Positions 1 through 13,469 of a DNA stretch of 64,000 bases are shown piece by piece. Position numbers and translations under genes: made by a program. Source of the stretch: Asterella californica (lineage: Eukaryota; Streptophyta; Marchantiopsida; Marchantiales; Aytoniaceae); NCBI GenBank assembly GCA_036924285.1, contig JAYKYS010000007.1, forward strand, positions 8,494,001-8,558,000, written 5' to 3'. The notes beneath the pieces were generated by a model. The model was not told the origin of the DNA. It was given only the letters and a program-made list of their open reading frames with translations, and searched no databases. How positions within the stretch are numbered: the stretch's first letter is position 1; every line of letters begins with the position of its first letter.

Positions 1-720
1 ATGCCTCTTCAGGTGCGCCAGTTGTTTGTAGAGTTACTGACTTTCTGATCTCCGACATTATAGGTGCGACAGACGATTCTAGAGCTACTGATAGCGGGGC
101 TTAGCCCCGATGTTCTTCTCTTCGGGGTGGTTGTTGCTTGGCCCTTCGGGTCCTTCATTCCCTTGTGAGGCTTGATGGGGTCTTCCCATCCGTTTGCTAT
201 TCATTGGGTCGCGTTCCCTAGTTGCAAGACCAATCAGTTCCGTCCTTCCGTCTCTAGGCCTCCGTTACAAGATCCTTCGCAGTACAGTAAAGACGAATAC
301 CCAGAAACGACTTTGGGAGGCCCACGGTAGCTTGCAAGCCAATGCAAGGACGTATGAAAATGGAACTGAAGGACGCTAGAATCAGGACATCAACACTCAC
401 CTTGCACACTCTAATACACACTTTGTGTTTGTGATCGAAGATCTGTTTCTCGAGTGGTTTAGTCTAAGAGAAAGGTCTTCGATCACATTCTCAAGTGGTT
501 TAGTCTAAGAGAAAGGTCGTGAGTTAAATCTCTTACGGGTAAGGTTGGATCGGTTGCAGTTGCAGTCTGTTGTGGTGGACTCACATGGACAAGTCCTATG
601 GTCCTCTAAGATCCAAGGTACAGGTCATAATATTTATCATTTATTACTTGTTCATCATGCGTATAATTACAACTAATTAAGTATCAGGTCATGCGTCGGA
701 GAGAAGTCATCTTGACATGA
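1..720. other. Unassigned segment with short repeats
   Basis: No gene is recognised. A 61-codon open frame at 194-379 has no family resemblance that I can see. A 25-bp direct repeat starting AGTGGTTTAGTCTAAG occurs at 453-477 and 494-518. An 11-bp inverted repeat, GTGATCGAAGA at 431-441 with TCTTCGATCAC at 476-486, overlaps it. The block is richer in GC than the DNA that follows and may be the end of an old retroelement, but that is only a guess. Confidence 0.3.
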
Positions 721-3020
721 GATGGTAGATCAGGCTGTATGATTCACTTTTGCCATTCTACTTCTCAATACGTTGTCAAATAAAGGGAGATCTCGCCTAA
801 GAAAATCCCAAGGAAAAGCAAAATGTTTGATGCAAGGGTATCTCCATGCAAGTGTTTTTGCCCTATATTTCCTCATGAACCGGACTACTTCCATTTAACT
901 TCGCTCAGTTACTCCGAGTATGAGCATAAAAGGGAAAAATAATATTTCTTTTTCCCTCCGAGAGTATTTTGAGTCTGAAGAAAATATTCTTTTTTGTTCC
1001 AACAAACTTCTAAAGTTTTATTTTAACATTTCTCTGTCAATATTCAATAGTTGGTTTAGAGATGAATCATAACTTGTACAGTGAGAAGTTGATTCTTATT
1101 TCACATCTTCCAAGTTGAGATGAAACGTAATAACCAAACCCATTTTCTGTATAACAGTTAAATTTCTCATTTCTCTGAAAACAAACCTGCAAAATAAAGT
1201 GGTTCTGGGTCACTCGGGTCACTTGAATTCACTCGTTTTTAATTATATATAGAAATTATTCACCATAGATCAAAGATAATGTAAATCAAACTGTTTTCTT
1301 TTCCAAAAAGTATATATGTAATAAACGAAAGACTACAAAATCAGTTTGTCTCACCTTAGATTAAATTACAATTAGCTGAACGAATAAAAATCTAAACAGA
1401 TCAATCAGATACATTTCCCACATCATGATTTCATATATTCAAACTTGAGAATAATATTCTCTGAACATGCTTACAAGTACCGCAGTGCTGCTGAACTTCA
1501 TGCAAATTGGTATTGCACGAAATTGCGAACATGAGATTCCACGCATTGACGATTGAGAGACTCTGATAATTTACGATCAAGATGACGCGTTTTCTCTCAT
1601 TTTTGTTGGACCACATGGAGAATGCTTTGACGTTTCGTCTGGTGGTGGCTGGCTGGCTGGGAGTTTTTGTGCAAGCTGTTATGTGTATTAACTTTGTGGA
1701 GTAGGTTTCAACAATGTTGTTATTTCATCTATAGAGTTCATTCAACGTTGTCGTTTTTATAGACTGTGTCATTTTCTCTTGTACTTTCAACACTTCGTTC
1801 TGTAGTGAACTGATTTTATCTCTGAATTCAGAACACATTTTGAGCGTCCGAGTAGAGACTGCTTGATATCTAACGCTGAGACTAAAGACCGTTTAATAAC
1901 AACTAACATTGTCGCATTTTTAGTTTAGTCTCTTGTCGGTATTCGTGAAGTGGTTTGTGTATTGAGATTGTATTGAACTAACTCATGTAAGGTGTGGCAA
2001 CTACAGATCTATGGCGTAAATAACTTGAGTCCTAAACTACCTTACTGCAAAAACTTACCACCGAATCCAGAAGAAAAATGAAGAAGAAAACGTACGGAGC
2101 CTCTGAGCCGAAATCCTAATACTCACCCACGATTGAGAATTTTGACCAAAGATTATAGCTTTGACAGCCTTATTAGAACTGATTTGTAACTACAGGATAT
2201 ACGTAGATCTAGAGTACCATTCTAGATGCTTACAACGTTAAGAAATGTAAGAAATTTGCTTGATCACACACCCCAGATTTGTTGTGCTTGATCACATATC
2301 TTTTAAAACTCATCTTTCCCTTGGTATAAGAGGGTCCAGATGAGAATATTCTTCTCAGATTCGTTTGAATTCAAAATCCCTCGCAGGAATCTGGAAAACA
2401 AAAAAGTCTGAAATTTAACAAACTGGTTTCTGATAATTCTTAGATGAAAATCAACTTTTGTTTGACAAAAATGTAATACTTCCCGTCGCTTTCCAACGCT
2501 GTCTATCACATCAAAAACGGATATCAAACTCAGATGTTATGAAAAGCCACATTTTGTTCTTGGTAACCCAGAGGTCCGCTTTTCACATCTGCGCACATCA
2601 AAAATGAGAGATCTGAGTAATCCAGACTTTAAGTGTCAGGAGCGGAAGTTTTACGATGTATTGTTTGATCATATTTTTGATCGACTATCGACAGTAAACC
2701 AATCATTTTGCCACTCCATTCATCATCATCACTCCACTTTCCGCTGTATAACTATCCGTCTATTGTAAAACTTAGACAGAGAGAATGAGGATTTTGTTAT
2801 CTTATAGTGTATTCTGAAGAGAAGAAGAAATTCAGATCTGGATTTTCCTTAGATATGGGTAAATGGCAAGTCCGTAGCCTCGGAATTCTATTGTAATTGC
2901 AGCACCGTGTTTACTCTAACATTTAATGAGACGACTCGGTTTATATGAAAAGAGAAAGGGGTTTTAAACAAATGCAAATGTACACAAAGTTATGCAACAT
3001 AGGATAGAAAACTACGATTG
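721..3020. other. AT-rich gene-free stretch
   Basis: Short open frames only (61 to 74 codons), all without recognisable motifs. I see no RNA gene, transposase or long repeat here. Confidence 0.5.
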
Positions 3021-3024
3021 CATG

Positions 3025-3068
3025 CATTATCCATTCGAATTCATAAATCTGTTTTCGAATGGATAATG
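3025..3068. repeat. 15-bp inverted repeat
   Basis: CATTATCCATTCGAA at 3025-3039 is mirrored by TTCGAATGGATAATG at 3054-3068. A third copy of the motif (TTATCCATTCGAA) follows at about 3083-3096, so this is a small foldback with an extra direct copy of one arm. It may be a miniature transposon remnant. Confidence 0.6.
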
Positions 3069-3099
3069 ATTGAAAACAGATTATTATCCATTCGAAGTA

Positions 3100-4200
3100 A
3101 CTGGATCTTTTGTTTGTAGAAGAGATGTTCATTATAAATTTTATTCTATTATTATATTTTTATATATTTCCTTATTGTCGTGTCTCCTATAATCATGCAG
3201 TAACTCAACTGACTTACATGATATGGATTTGAGTCCCATGTGGGATCATGGGTCACAAGCTGTACAAAGGCTATAAGAAAAAGAAATGGATATTCTTATC
3301 CTCTGAATATACCTACAAGAATACCAAATCTGTCAGAATGATCATGTAAGCTGCAGTAAGTCATATTTCCGCGAGCCTTCGCTTTTTCAGCAGGGCACTT
3401 GTTAAGACCTTTTACTTCTTTACAGCATCTCCACCGCAACACTGAAAACGTCCTTGTGAGATCCAGTTTCCAGTCTTGGTTTAACTGAATCCATTTACCC
3501 GTGAGAGAAAAAATAAGAAGCAGGAGATACTCCTTTTATTGGTAGAAAGTATAACGTGAATGTTTAGCGAGATGGGAGATGTACATGAGAAAGACGTATC
3601 ACACATCACGTAAATAACAGAAATTTGCTTTGTCACACCCTAAGAGAAGAGTGAGTAAGAGAAGAGAAGGGTGATTGATCACCTTCCTCTTAACGATGTA
3701 TTTCTTTATCATATATTTGAATAGGTATCGATTATAAATCTTATCACTTTTCCATGTCAATGATTTGTTGGATTGCACATGATAACTTTTCGAGCATGTA
3801 TATTCTAACACATATTTATTGTTGAACAGTTTTGAATAACATAGATATTTAATCTGGATCAAAAGGAATGAAATATTGAATGATATAATGAAATGATTGA
3901 TTGTATTGTCAGTAGCCAGTCAAGGTGTGATCAAGCAATATATTGTTAAGAAGAGTGTCATCAAACGTAACCAACCTAGTGGAGATGTGATTAAGTAAAT
4001 TTTTGCACTAAATAAACAATTTGCAATTGTTACCTAGTAAGGCTTCGTGTATATAGATATTTATCGTATGTCATGAGATGCTCTTACTAGTGTTTTTCTC
4101 ATCTACATTCTCATTCCCAAAACCACTAGTCCTATTTTCCTGAATGATTGACGTCCACTTATTGTGCTTATTACTCGTTATAAGCTAATAGTGAAAATTA
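3100..4200. other. AT-rich gene-free stretch
   Basis: Nothing recognisable. The open frame on the minus strand at 3599-3862 has no domain that I can identify and an AT-driven composition. Confidence 0.45.
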
Positions 4201-4249
4201 TTACCACTAGGCTTGTGCTTCTTCTACCCAAACTTTTGCCGTTGCAGCA

Positions 4250-4511
4250 GCAGAGGTTCATAGGTTGCTTGTTCATAACTATATCTTCACTTTTTAACGT
4301 ATTCATGACTTGCAACGACGAGAAAGAAGGATAATTGCTTTCTTACTCCTTGATAATGAGAAGGTATACGATCGCATTGCTTATCTACTTTATCTTCTGT
4401 TTCAATTTGGTTTAGAAGAGGATTTTGTGCAGTTGCTGGTCAGTCTCACGGATAGCACTTTTACTCGAGTTTAGGTGAACTGGTGTCGTAGTGAGAGTCA
4501 TTTCTTTGAGA
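4250..4511 (+). pseudogene. LINE (L1-type) reverse transcriptase fragment, 5' part
   Basis: In frame from about 4301 the DNA reads RRIIAFLLLDNEKVYDRI, the conserved block of plant L1 reverse transcriptases in which a catalytic Asp starts the 'LD.EKAYDR' motif. It continues with FGLEEDFVQLLVSLTDST, matching the next helix before the 'GVRQG' motif. A stop follows at about 4471. The reading frame resumes at 6475 beyond an inserted element with the Arg-Gln-Asp-Tyr-Pro-Leu motif. No start or upstream endonuclease is visible, so this is a 5'-truncated, dead copy. LINE identity is secure by motif order; the subfamily is unknown. Confidence 0.72.
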
Positions 4512-4516
4512 ACAAG

Positions 4517-6469
4517 TGTACATTCTAGATGTGGTTAGCGGTTGATGCACATCGCTACGACTAGTATCTTATATTTTTTTCTCAAACTTCTCGTCAATCT
4601 AAGCACTATTCAGTAAAGGGTCAGGATAACCACAAGAAAATGTTGAATGATCATAGATACAACAAACGGAATAGGTGTTGACACGATCTCTCGATAATAT
4701 TCCTCACCAAAGTTTTTCATTACTAGGACTTGGTACATGACTTTGGATCGACAAAAGTTCATTATCTCACACTCAATGTTAAAGTTTACTGGGGGGAGCT
4801 GATTTAAATCCATATTTTGTTAAATGAAGATAAAAATAATAAGATTTTATTCTTAGCCGTAAGTGACAACAAGTAAGATCACAATGACATGTGAGAGCAT
4901 AACTTATGAAATAAAGTTATGCCAAAAGAATCTTATCAGACTGTTGGAAATGAACACGCTCAAGGTACATTAGTTTAATCTGAAAGAGATTTTGGAATGA
5001 AAATTTTGGTGGTAGATATAGCCTTTTGTCCATCTCTCACTACATTCTTACTTATTCTACATGATAAAGAGATCCATAAGTATCGATAGTAAGACATAAT
5101 CTCACACATAAGATCATTACAATCTATCTACGAGTAATTCTTTGAATCTCTTAAAGTCAAATATCTTCACATGTCACTCTCCTTTGTCTTAAATTCTTAG
5201 AACACAAAACAAGGATAGACACAAGTTCAACAACCGTTCATCCGAAGACACGCGTATAAATGAGATGACACACATGCACATCGCATGTTTGATGTCATCT
5301 TATTCATCCATGTGTAGATTGCTTAGATAGACGGTTCTAGCGCGTGCACTGTAACACATCTTATAACTAGTCATAGGCTGGGCAAAGTAGTTACTTTAAT
5401 AGTCAAGAATCGCACTTTGTCACGTTGAGTGCAAAAGTTGACAATCAAAGATGATGCGATCACCAAGTAGATCGCTATAGTCTTCTCTACACCTAGTATA
5501 TCTCCCAAAACAATACAGATATCATACCGAATATTTTTCTGTCAACTGTCACTACCAAGGTTCGAGACCTATAGTAGATATTGTTGTCGTATACAACTCA
5601 ACAAAAAATAGCAAAGTTTAACACATGGTATGTTCATATCTAAACTTCAAGCTTCTCTGAAACTTGCCACGTATGTATAATCCTAAGATTTCTAGTTACA
5701 AGTCAAATTTCAAAAATATTTGACAGCTAGATCTTCTCTCACAATTAATACAAAATCATAGAAATTTACATGTACTTCGAATCTCAGATTTGAAACGAGA
5801 GCTACATCGCTTAAATGAGCCGTTTACTTCGACTCACTGCTCAAGAAATTTCAGTAGATTTGACTGTGTGTATCGCCCTCCATAAATCGTCAAACTTGCT
5901 GCTCTAGATTGAAAACCTTCTGCACCCATCTATCTTCAACTCACCATACCGTTTGATCCACAAAACATCCGGTGATGAAATTTGGGGTCAGAGCTTCAGC
6001 AACTGACAAGCTACAAGCTCATGAAGTTTATCTCAATCTGACGGTGCACTCATGCAATCTCATCGATCTTTCACTTTGTATAGAAAGCTATGTAATTCTC
6101 TCACTCCAAGAACTTCAGATGGTCGCAACGCATGTCATGGACTCAATTTGAGTGAAATTTGAGCTCATGTTGTTCCTCTCATCGAGAACTCTCTACGCAT
6201 GTCCTCAAATCTCATAATTTCCTCGTAAAAGTGCCTAGTTCTTTTTGAAGCGATCTCTAAGAAGATGACAACTTATTCTCACATTTTGATAGACCAATAA
6301 GAATTGGAAGGATTCAACCTTATCCTTTAGCACACCTTAGAGACCTCTAGCAAAAATCAGAGCATTTTAAGCTCATATAAGTAAAGTTTTCCACCTCATT
6401 ATCTTACAAACTACACAAATGTACACAAAATATATTTATACACGTCATTTACATACTAAATTTTGCGCA
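4517..6469. mobile_element. Probable solo LTR inserted in the LINE
   Basis: The LINE reverse transcriptase is interrupted here. The inserted DNA begins TGTACATTC and ends TTTTGCGCA, that is TG...CA. It is flanked by the 5-bp direct repeat ACAAG (4512-4516 and 6470-6474). TG...CA ends plus a 5-bp target duplication are the signature of LTR-retrotransposon integration. The 1,953 bp between contain no gag or pol, so a solo LTR left by recombination is the simplest reading; a non-autonomous LTR element is the alternative. No second LTR was found in the window. Confidence 0.6.
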
Positions 6470-6474
6470 ACAAG

Positions 6475-7920
6475 ACACTAGGAAGTACGACAAGACTACC
6501 CTCTGGTACCTTTATTTTTCGCTTTAACTTCTGTCTTCTTTATTCTACACATACAATGTCCTTCGGCTCTTGATCACCTTCGAGTAATTTGATTCTTGCC
6601 ACATTGATCCTCGGTACTATGTGTTTTGCAGATGACATATTTATAACTTCACCACTCTCCAAAAGTTACTAGCTATTTTCCACATGACGATGAAGGTCAA
6701 AGTCAACCTTCGCAAATCAAGGGTGGTGCAGTTGGGTATTTATCGACCTCCTCCATGCTAGTTACAGCTCACCCTATTTAAGGTCCTCAGCCGTCATGAA
6801 ATTACTCATTATTTGGAGATCCATGTCGCGACTCATATCAAACACTCGGTTGTTGTTGTTTTCTGTATGCAAAAGTTAGTTGCTCGACTGCACGGTTTGT
6901 CATCTCCTCTCTTTAAGTTTGATACTCATATGGTGCTCTTACAATTCCTTGTTCAAGGTATGACTGTCTTTTCTCTCGCAACAACTGGTCTGAGAACTTC
7001 TCACCTTAAATTTTATTTAAGACTATTCTCATGAGGCATAAGGTCAGACGGTAACGAGAAAGTCCCGGTGGTGGTTTGGCCTCTACTCACTCAGCTCTCC
7101 CAGGTTGGCGGCTTAGGAATATTCAACTTTCAATCATTTCAGTCTGTTCTTCTTTATCAACATGCTACATCCTTACGCGAGGTCTAGCCTTCAATCATTT
7201 GGCACTTCCTTTTTCTTTTCTCTGAGCTTCTCGTCTCACTCTCTCATTGTTTGCTCTTCTTTTTCTCTCTCCTCCATCTCTCTATAAAGGGCTCTATGCT
7301 TGCTACTAGAATCCTGCGTTCATGACTCCTTGTTTCTTCTTTTCTTACGTGGACATCTGCTCGTCTCCTCCTCTCTCTAATCTCTCTCCTCCAAGGCATA
7401 TCTCTCTTGGCAAAAGGACATTTTCTTCCATCACATTTTGCCATTATACTCCATGAACATCGTGCACTTAACAATACTAATCTACGAGCTTTTCTTTGTC
7501 TTTGATTCATAATTCGTCCTCTTTAGTTTCGCTTGTTTCTATCCTTTCTTCCTTTCAATTGTCCCATGGTACTGCATGGCATCACCTTGCTTCTTGGACA
7601 CTTCTTCACTTCAATACTCCTATAGTTGATCTAACCTTTCGAATGTCAATTTCTATATTTTCTCATCGGACTTTCTTGTACTGTCGTCTCAATATCCGCT
7701 GGCTCCTTGATTAATCCTCATTTGACTGGGACACCACATGGCGCTTTCTTCATTATTCTATTCACCATCGATGGAAATTTTTTTCTATCTGAAAATCTAA
7801 ATTTGATGCTTTGTATTATCACTCCAAAGACGTTCATAGAACTAAAAATGAACTTTTTACATAACTTTCAAATTTTCACTTTCATTGCATCAAGTGGTAG
7901 AGTTTGTTAGCTTCCCATTG
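6475..7920 (+). pseudogene. LINE (L1-type) reverse transcriptase fragment, 3' part
   Basis: Immediately after the insertion the frame reads EVRQDYPLVPLFFALTSVF, equivalent to the 'GVRQGCPLSPLLFAL' motif. Then, near 6625-6650, comes MCFADDIFITS, the FADD catalytic box. VKVNLRKSRVVQLG follows (the 'vN..Ks' block). At about 7070-7130 VVVWPLLTQLSQVGGLGIFNF matches the thumb/connection block with its Gly-Gly-Leu-Gly-Ile. The order and spacing match plant L1 elements. Frames switch several times and stops are frequent, so the copy is dead. The 3' end is placed at about 7920 only because the next repeat begins there. Confidence 0.72.
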
Positions 7921-7939
7921 GTACTTAATTTACTTTAAA

Positions 7940-9650
7940 TTGACGTGTAATGACAAAGCTATGAGGTTCAAAATATGCAAAAATCAAGTTAAGCCTTAAC
8001 TTATCGATGCTGGATGGGTATTTGTGATTCTTAGCACTATACTAAGGATGCAAGGGAGCTATTTGATCATTATTTGGAAAAAACTTCACGTATTCTGAAT
8101 TGATATAAGGAGGTAGCTTAAACTGTGAGCTTGTATATGAGACATGTCGATGAACATTTCACAAGATTCGGAGGTTCAATGCAAGGTGTGATCAAGTTCA
8201 GATATGTGCAGGCTACGTCTTGGTTAAGACGGTTCGTGAAGAGGTGGATCGAGGTGTGTGTTTTAGAAGAAATTGGGACGTGAGGAAAAGGATCTGGAGT
8301 GCTCTAGTGACATGCGAAAGAGAGTTGGACCATTCAGTTTGTTTTGGAGTCCAAACTTGCTATCATTGGATCCATCGAGATCATAACTTCGAGTTCTTCA
8401 TGAAATTGAAGACAATATGAAGTTTCATTGGACAATTTGAGAAATGTGAAAAAAATTGACTCGCAAGGATGCTTGTGTCAGATTTTCGTTCGTCTATGAC
8501 CTGAAGTTGGATCAATCGCGGGCCCCGTCCTTTAAACTCCATCACACAGGCCTTGGCAGCCTTCCTCTCTAAAGATATTTTTCATAAATTACCGGCGTGT
8601 GGACCCTGAGGACGGTTGCTAAATCTCGTAAATTATAACCCATTGTTCGTTTTCTTCGTGACTGGTGAGCCTAGCTCTTCATTCTTGGTGCCTACGCGAA
8701 TCAGAGAGTCCTTATCTACGCATAAGAGAAGATCATACATAGATGGATTGTTGTGTTGTCCATGGTGAGTGAAATTGAGCCCTAAGAGAACAATTTATGT
8801 CAAATTTTCACTTTTTGTGATCAAATATCTTGCGTGGTTTTGCAAAAAAAACTCCAAACGGCTTGTTTAGAGTCTTGTTGGATTCAAGGTAGTCAAATCT
8901 ATCTATCAAAGGAGAAATTTTTGAAAGTTCGATCACTTACGACTAAAATTTGAAGATATCTCGGCTGTCGAGAGTCAAATCTGAGAATTCTTGGAGGCAA
9001 CGGGTCAAGGTGGAGACCCTATCGATATATGAAGATGGTTTGATGAAAAGAGAAAGTTCTCATATATGTCTTCTTTGGTTTCTTCGCTACGGTTTTCATC
9101 TATTTGGATCCGTTAGAGTTCTAGTTGGTTATGTACAACTTGTGGTAGCTAGTTTTAACTAAGAGCTTGTACATGGGTGCTTTTTGGATTTGGGTTTGAA
9201 TCGGGTGATACTGGTGCAAAGCTTTTTGTTAGCAAAGAGATGTTTCTTTTACTTTGAGCTATGCTTCGGTAGTTTTGGGTCTAGGTTGAGATTCAAAGAC
9301 TTATTTTAGGAGGTTGGATGCAAATTACATACCACTCATATCTGTTTCTCAGTTTTATGTTCTTGTTTGTGTTTTTGCACATGATATTTCCACAACCATG
9401 AACTTTGCATTTTCTTATACAACCTTCAAAGGAAAATCTGATATGATTACATGGAGTTTGATTGACAAGTCATGCAAAATTTTCCAAGCACGAAAGTGTG
9501 AAACGTGTGAGTCGTGTCGAGAGGACAAAGTGTGCATGAGTAATCGTGGAGATTGGAGTTCTCACGTGCACGAAACTGCAAAATGCTTGTACGATGAGTT
9601 TACAATTCAAGACTCATAAAACTGCAGTTTTATTTGATCGATTGGTGCAG
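7940..9650 (+). repeat. Dispersed leader repeat R1, copy 1
   Basis: This block is repeated, diverged, at 39180-40560 (minus strand) and 56690-58600 (plus strand). Shared landmarks are a TTAAGACGGTTCGTGAAGAG box (8224), an ACTCCAAACGGCTTGTTTGG-like box (about 8850) and AAGAGCTTGTACATGG (9162). In the 39-40 kb copy it runs straight into decayed gag of the methyltransferase-Gypsy family, so R1 is probably the 5' leader of one subfamily. The open frames inside it (for example 101 codons at 9314-9619) are not conserved between copies and are treated as non-coding. Confidence 0.6.
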
Positions 9651-9693
9651 CAAAATTAGCATATTTTGTGATTATTCGATAGTAAACGAAACT

Positions 9694-9736
9694 GATAATG
9701 CAGATACATTTACGTTCTAACTGTATCTGCATTATC
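9694..9736. repeat. 15-bp inverted repeat
   Basis: GATAATGCAGATACA at 9694-9708 pairs perfectly with TGTATCTGCATTATC at 9722-9736 across a 13-nt loop. It lies just outside the R1 repeat. Confidence 0.65.
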
Positions 9737-9798
9737 GGATAAATATTCTTCTAGTTTCTAAGGATATTCACCTCGTGTATACTCAAAAGGCTAGAGAG

Positions 9799-9859
9799 AT
9801 TAATTTATGCTCTAACTCTTTTGACGGGAAGTGTTAGAAGTGTTAAGACATAAATTAAT
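9799..9859. repeat. Foldback element, 'TAATTTATG' family
   Basis: ATTAATTTATG (9799-9809) faces CATAAATTAAT (9849-9859). The inner arms carry CTCTAACTCTT and a degenerate mirror. The same outer and inner words recur in foldbacks at 13489-13540, 27204-27231, 28984-29007 and 59347-59399, suggesting one miniature family. Confidence 0.5.
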
Positions 9860-9869
9860 TTATACATGA

Positions 9870-12340
9870 AACGTTGTTCTTTTGTTAATAGGGTTTAGCA
9901 CTTATACTCTTAGTATGACTGAGTAGACGTTTCACATATGGGTTGTGTCCAAATTGGTTTGCAACTCTAGAATTGGTTAATACTTAACAATTATGGGAAA
10001 TTTTGATTTTCATAACAATCCAGTAAAACATTTTTCACATAACGCTTACATATTTTCTGATAACAAATAACATAATTCGATGTACAAGATCGTGAAAAAG
10101 GTATTCTCACTGAAAGTGAAAGTTTATCACAACAAACGTGTGTATCAATTGTACTTGTCAAGTGTATCTGCACGTACGAGCATTACTTGGATGGTCATTG
10201 AACATATAAAATGTAAAAATTTAGCGTAGTAAAAGTAGAGGAATTGTATTACATAGTGGATATGACTTCAGATGCGAGATTGTGTTGGTAGCACGACATG
10301 TGCAACGTGGAGAGTTCTTGGTCACTTTGGAAATTTTGGATATGAATTCCGAATGAACTAGCTGAATTCATTGACATCGATCAGCCATATCCATGAATTT
10401 GTGGTGAGCTCTCGAGATATCACAGTCCATCTAGTGCGAAATCACGTATGACATAATAAATGTCATAATTAAATATTAGAAAAATAAATATATATAAGAT
10501 AATGAATGAAAGTATAGAGGAAATATCTGACAATAATAAAAAATTAGATAATTATGACCATATAAAAAATAAATGGAAGATAAAAAATCAATATTCAAGA
10601 GGATCAAATGTTATGTAATTTTGAACTAATTACTCTATTACTCTATCTTACTCTAATTATTATGAACTACATCCCTCACATATTGAGGTTCTTGTAATCG
10701 TTAAATTAACCAAACATGGAGATTTAAAGTTCAAAAGTGCTATGTATGAATTAGACAGTTTTATATATAAAACTCCTTGTATAGTTGTTTCAAATTAATT
10801 AACTTCTATAATGAATAAAGGTGTATAAATTTATTTCTGAAATAGAATAATTATAAAAGAAGGGTCAATACAATTCAAAGTTTGAAGAAAAAAATATTTC
10901 ATTGGAAATTATAATAAAATTCCAGAATAAATTTAAACACAAATATATGTTTATAGCACATGACGTTCAAGATGTTTGAGTGCATTTCAACGTGCATCTG
11001 ATTTTCTCTACTTTTGCGATACTGTATCATTCCTTTGGCTTTTTTATTTTTTTGTTTCTATTATATGTCATACTTGTAATTTTGGTAAGCTTTCATATTC
11101 TGGTGAATCATTTCTACGAACTTTAAACCAATATGAGAATATATTTTAAGAACCTTAATCTTGGAGTCTAAGATTGGAAGCATAATCGGGGTTCAACTCT
11201 CGAGTGAGCCATAAGTTTAACATAAGCAACTGAGAAACAATTGTCCATAGACGGTGCCAGATATCTAAGCATTGCCTAGTAAACATTCACGCTCTATAGA
11301 AAAACACATTCGCTTACCATCTTTTCCGTTGTAGAGTTTAATCATCGAGAGTGGAATACTTACCCCATCTTGGTATGATTAAATTTCTTTCGCAAGTCCA
11401 ATTATTATCCTCTAAACAGCTGACAATAGTAAAATATATGATAAATTAATAAAGTAATGATAAAATGATAATAAAATGAAGTAATTGTAGAAAATTACAG
11501 ATCAAAATTAAAATCTTTAGTAAATCTTTTTTTTCTCGAGAGTGAGTGTTATGACTTCAGCCAAGAGGACATGGACGTTCTCTGTAGCACCCATAGGAAA
11601 ACACCGTAGGAGTCGTTTATTATCTTTTATTTAATTCGGCCATGAGTAAGAAATTTGGAAATCAAAGAATTTACTCTAATTTTCAAGAATTTAAAAAAGA
11701 TAGTGATAATAATCCACAAGTACGACCCTAAGCGATCCACGACTCTATATAAAGCTACCTTTTGATAAATTGCTTTTGTCCTCCTCCCTTCTTTCTTAAC
11801 TTTGAAACTCACACAGAAAAAAGAGGTTTATAAGGATCGACCCGAACCTGAAGGGCCCAAAGCATGGAGTAAGCAAGCATTGTGAAACATATTAAACTCT
11901 TCGTAAATTTAATCAAAGTGAGAGACGATCTTATAGTGAAGGTGTATAGTACAAGCAGTGTTCGAGTCGGTTATGATATTTCATGCATATATTTCATTCG
12001 TATTCACCTTCTCCATCTTCAGACGGAGAGGTATATATGCACACCCTTAAATTTAAAGGTGTGCATAGGAAGAATTTGGTCATAAATTGAAGTTATGGTT
12101 GAAATGAATAGTACTGTCCGGATGCTGTTCGGTCCACATGCTGAACTTATAGTTCTTATGTTTTCATAGTGTCCATGTGTAACAAACTGAACAACAAAGA
12201 GAACGTATATTTATAAGTTTTTAATGACAATATGTGTTTATAATATACTAATTTAATTGTGTTAATGTAGCACTTGAAATTCAGAGATCTATTTCTGAGA
12301 TTGCTTCGCTTGGTACTTAATATTGAACTTTATTTCAGGT
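9870..12340. other. AT-rich gene-free stretch
   Basis: No coding frame above about 67 codons and no recognised motif. Long A/T runs dominate 10440-10960. Confidence 0.5.
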
Positions 12341-12819
12341 CTCAGTATAAAAAACAATTCATCGAGATTACGGTGTATTTTTGTCTAGACTTCATATAAA
12401 AACAAACATATTTTAGGAACACAAAACCCAATGATAAGTTAATACTTTCTTCTTGGCTTCTGAAGATACCATCTTTTACATCTTCTCTGTCCAGGTACTT
12501 TTGAATGCATATGAAGGCGAGACTGTCGTTATCTCTACTTTGAAAGGTGTTGCAGATGGAGCCTTGAACATCAACCCCAAAAAGTGGAAAAATAGAAGAG
12601 TCAAAAGCTATAAGCATCAAATGTCAAATAAATCAAGTCAAATCAAGTGTGGAAAGAGTGCAGAAAGTTGGTTTGAGAGATTTCAGAATTGTCCTTTAAA
12701 GTATAGACTTGTCGCCCTTTACGGGTCTTAGTCAGCTCCTAGTCATCTAATCCATCTAAGAACCAAAGTGGTAAATTAAAGTCTAATGTCAAATAACTTT
12801 TTTTCTGTCCATGTCTGGT

Positions 12820-12975
12820 CTTTATACTTTGCCGCCTTGCCTTCGCTGCTCTGGTTCTCATCAGGCCTAGACTTTTCCCGCTTACTCGTAATTCTTTTAA
12901 CTGTTTGGTACCATTGACGGAGTTTTGTGTTAACTCACCGGATGTTTTTCCAGAGAAGTTATAGGAATATCTTAT
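12820..12975 (+). repeat. Diverged copy of a repeat also at 19840-20065
   Basis: The words TTTTGTGTTAACTCA, preceded by GGCCTAGACTTTTCCCGCTTAC, match TTTTGTGTTAACTCA preceded by AGCCTAGGTTTTGCCTGCTTAC at 19850-19920, in the same order and spacing. This copy lacks the clear terminal inverted repeats of the other. A 114-codon open frame on the opposite strand (12739-13083) spans it and is not trusted as a gene. Confidence 0.5.
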
Positions 12976-13469
12976 TATGGTGTAAAAGTTGGAACTTTTT
13001 TGGAAGATTCGTGACTCGTGAGAGAGACTTCGACCAGATGTCCGCGTAGGGGTGCTTCTGGAGATGCCGTAAAGAAACTCCATTGGTGTTTTCTGAACGT
13101 TTTTTCACTTTTTTCGTCCGTTCTCTTCTCTACGGGTGAATCTACTCCTGCTCTGAGTATTTATTCTCAGTGTCAAAATTGAACAAAACTGAATAAACAC
13201 CGAAAACTCTACAGTTTGCGAGGGAAGGAAAACAGACAAGCGGGGAAACGTGAATTCGAATTTTAGGGCAAGGGAAAAGTCGCGGGGAAGGTACAGCGAG
13301 ATTATAGAATGTATATATTAAAAAATTAAAATTGAAATTGAAATTTTTAATTAATTGTTTGATTTTTTTTTGAAAATACCTGGAAACACAGGAAGAGTAA
13401 GAAATAACCCATAAAACTTGACCCCAGTGCCGCGCTTCAAAACGTACAAGTCCGGAAGTCAATGCTCAT

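Noticed and set aside
9314..9619. 101-codon frame with several cysteines inside R1
   Set aside because: The homologous DNA at 39.2 kb and 58.4 kb does not keep the frame, so it is a chance ORF in a non-coding repeat.
12453..12731. 92-codon plus-strand frame (and its antisense partner)
   Set aside because: Both strands are open over the same stretch, with no motif; it looks like chance in low-complexity DNA.
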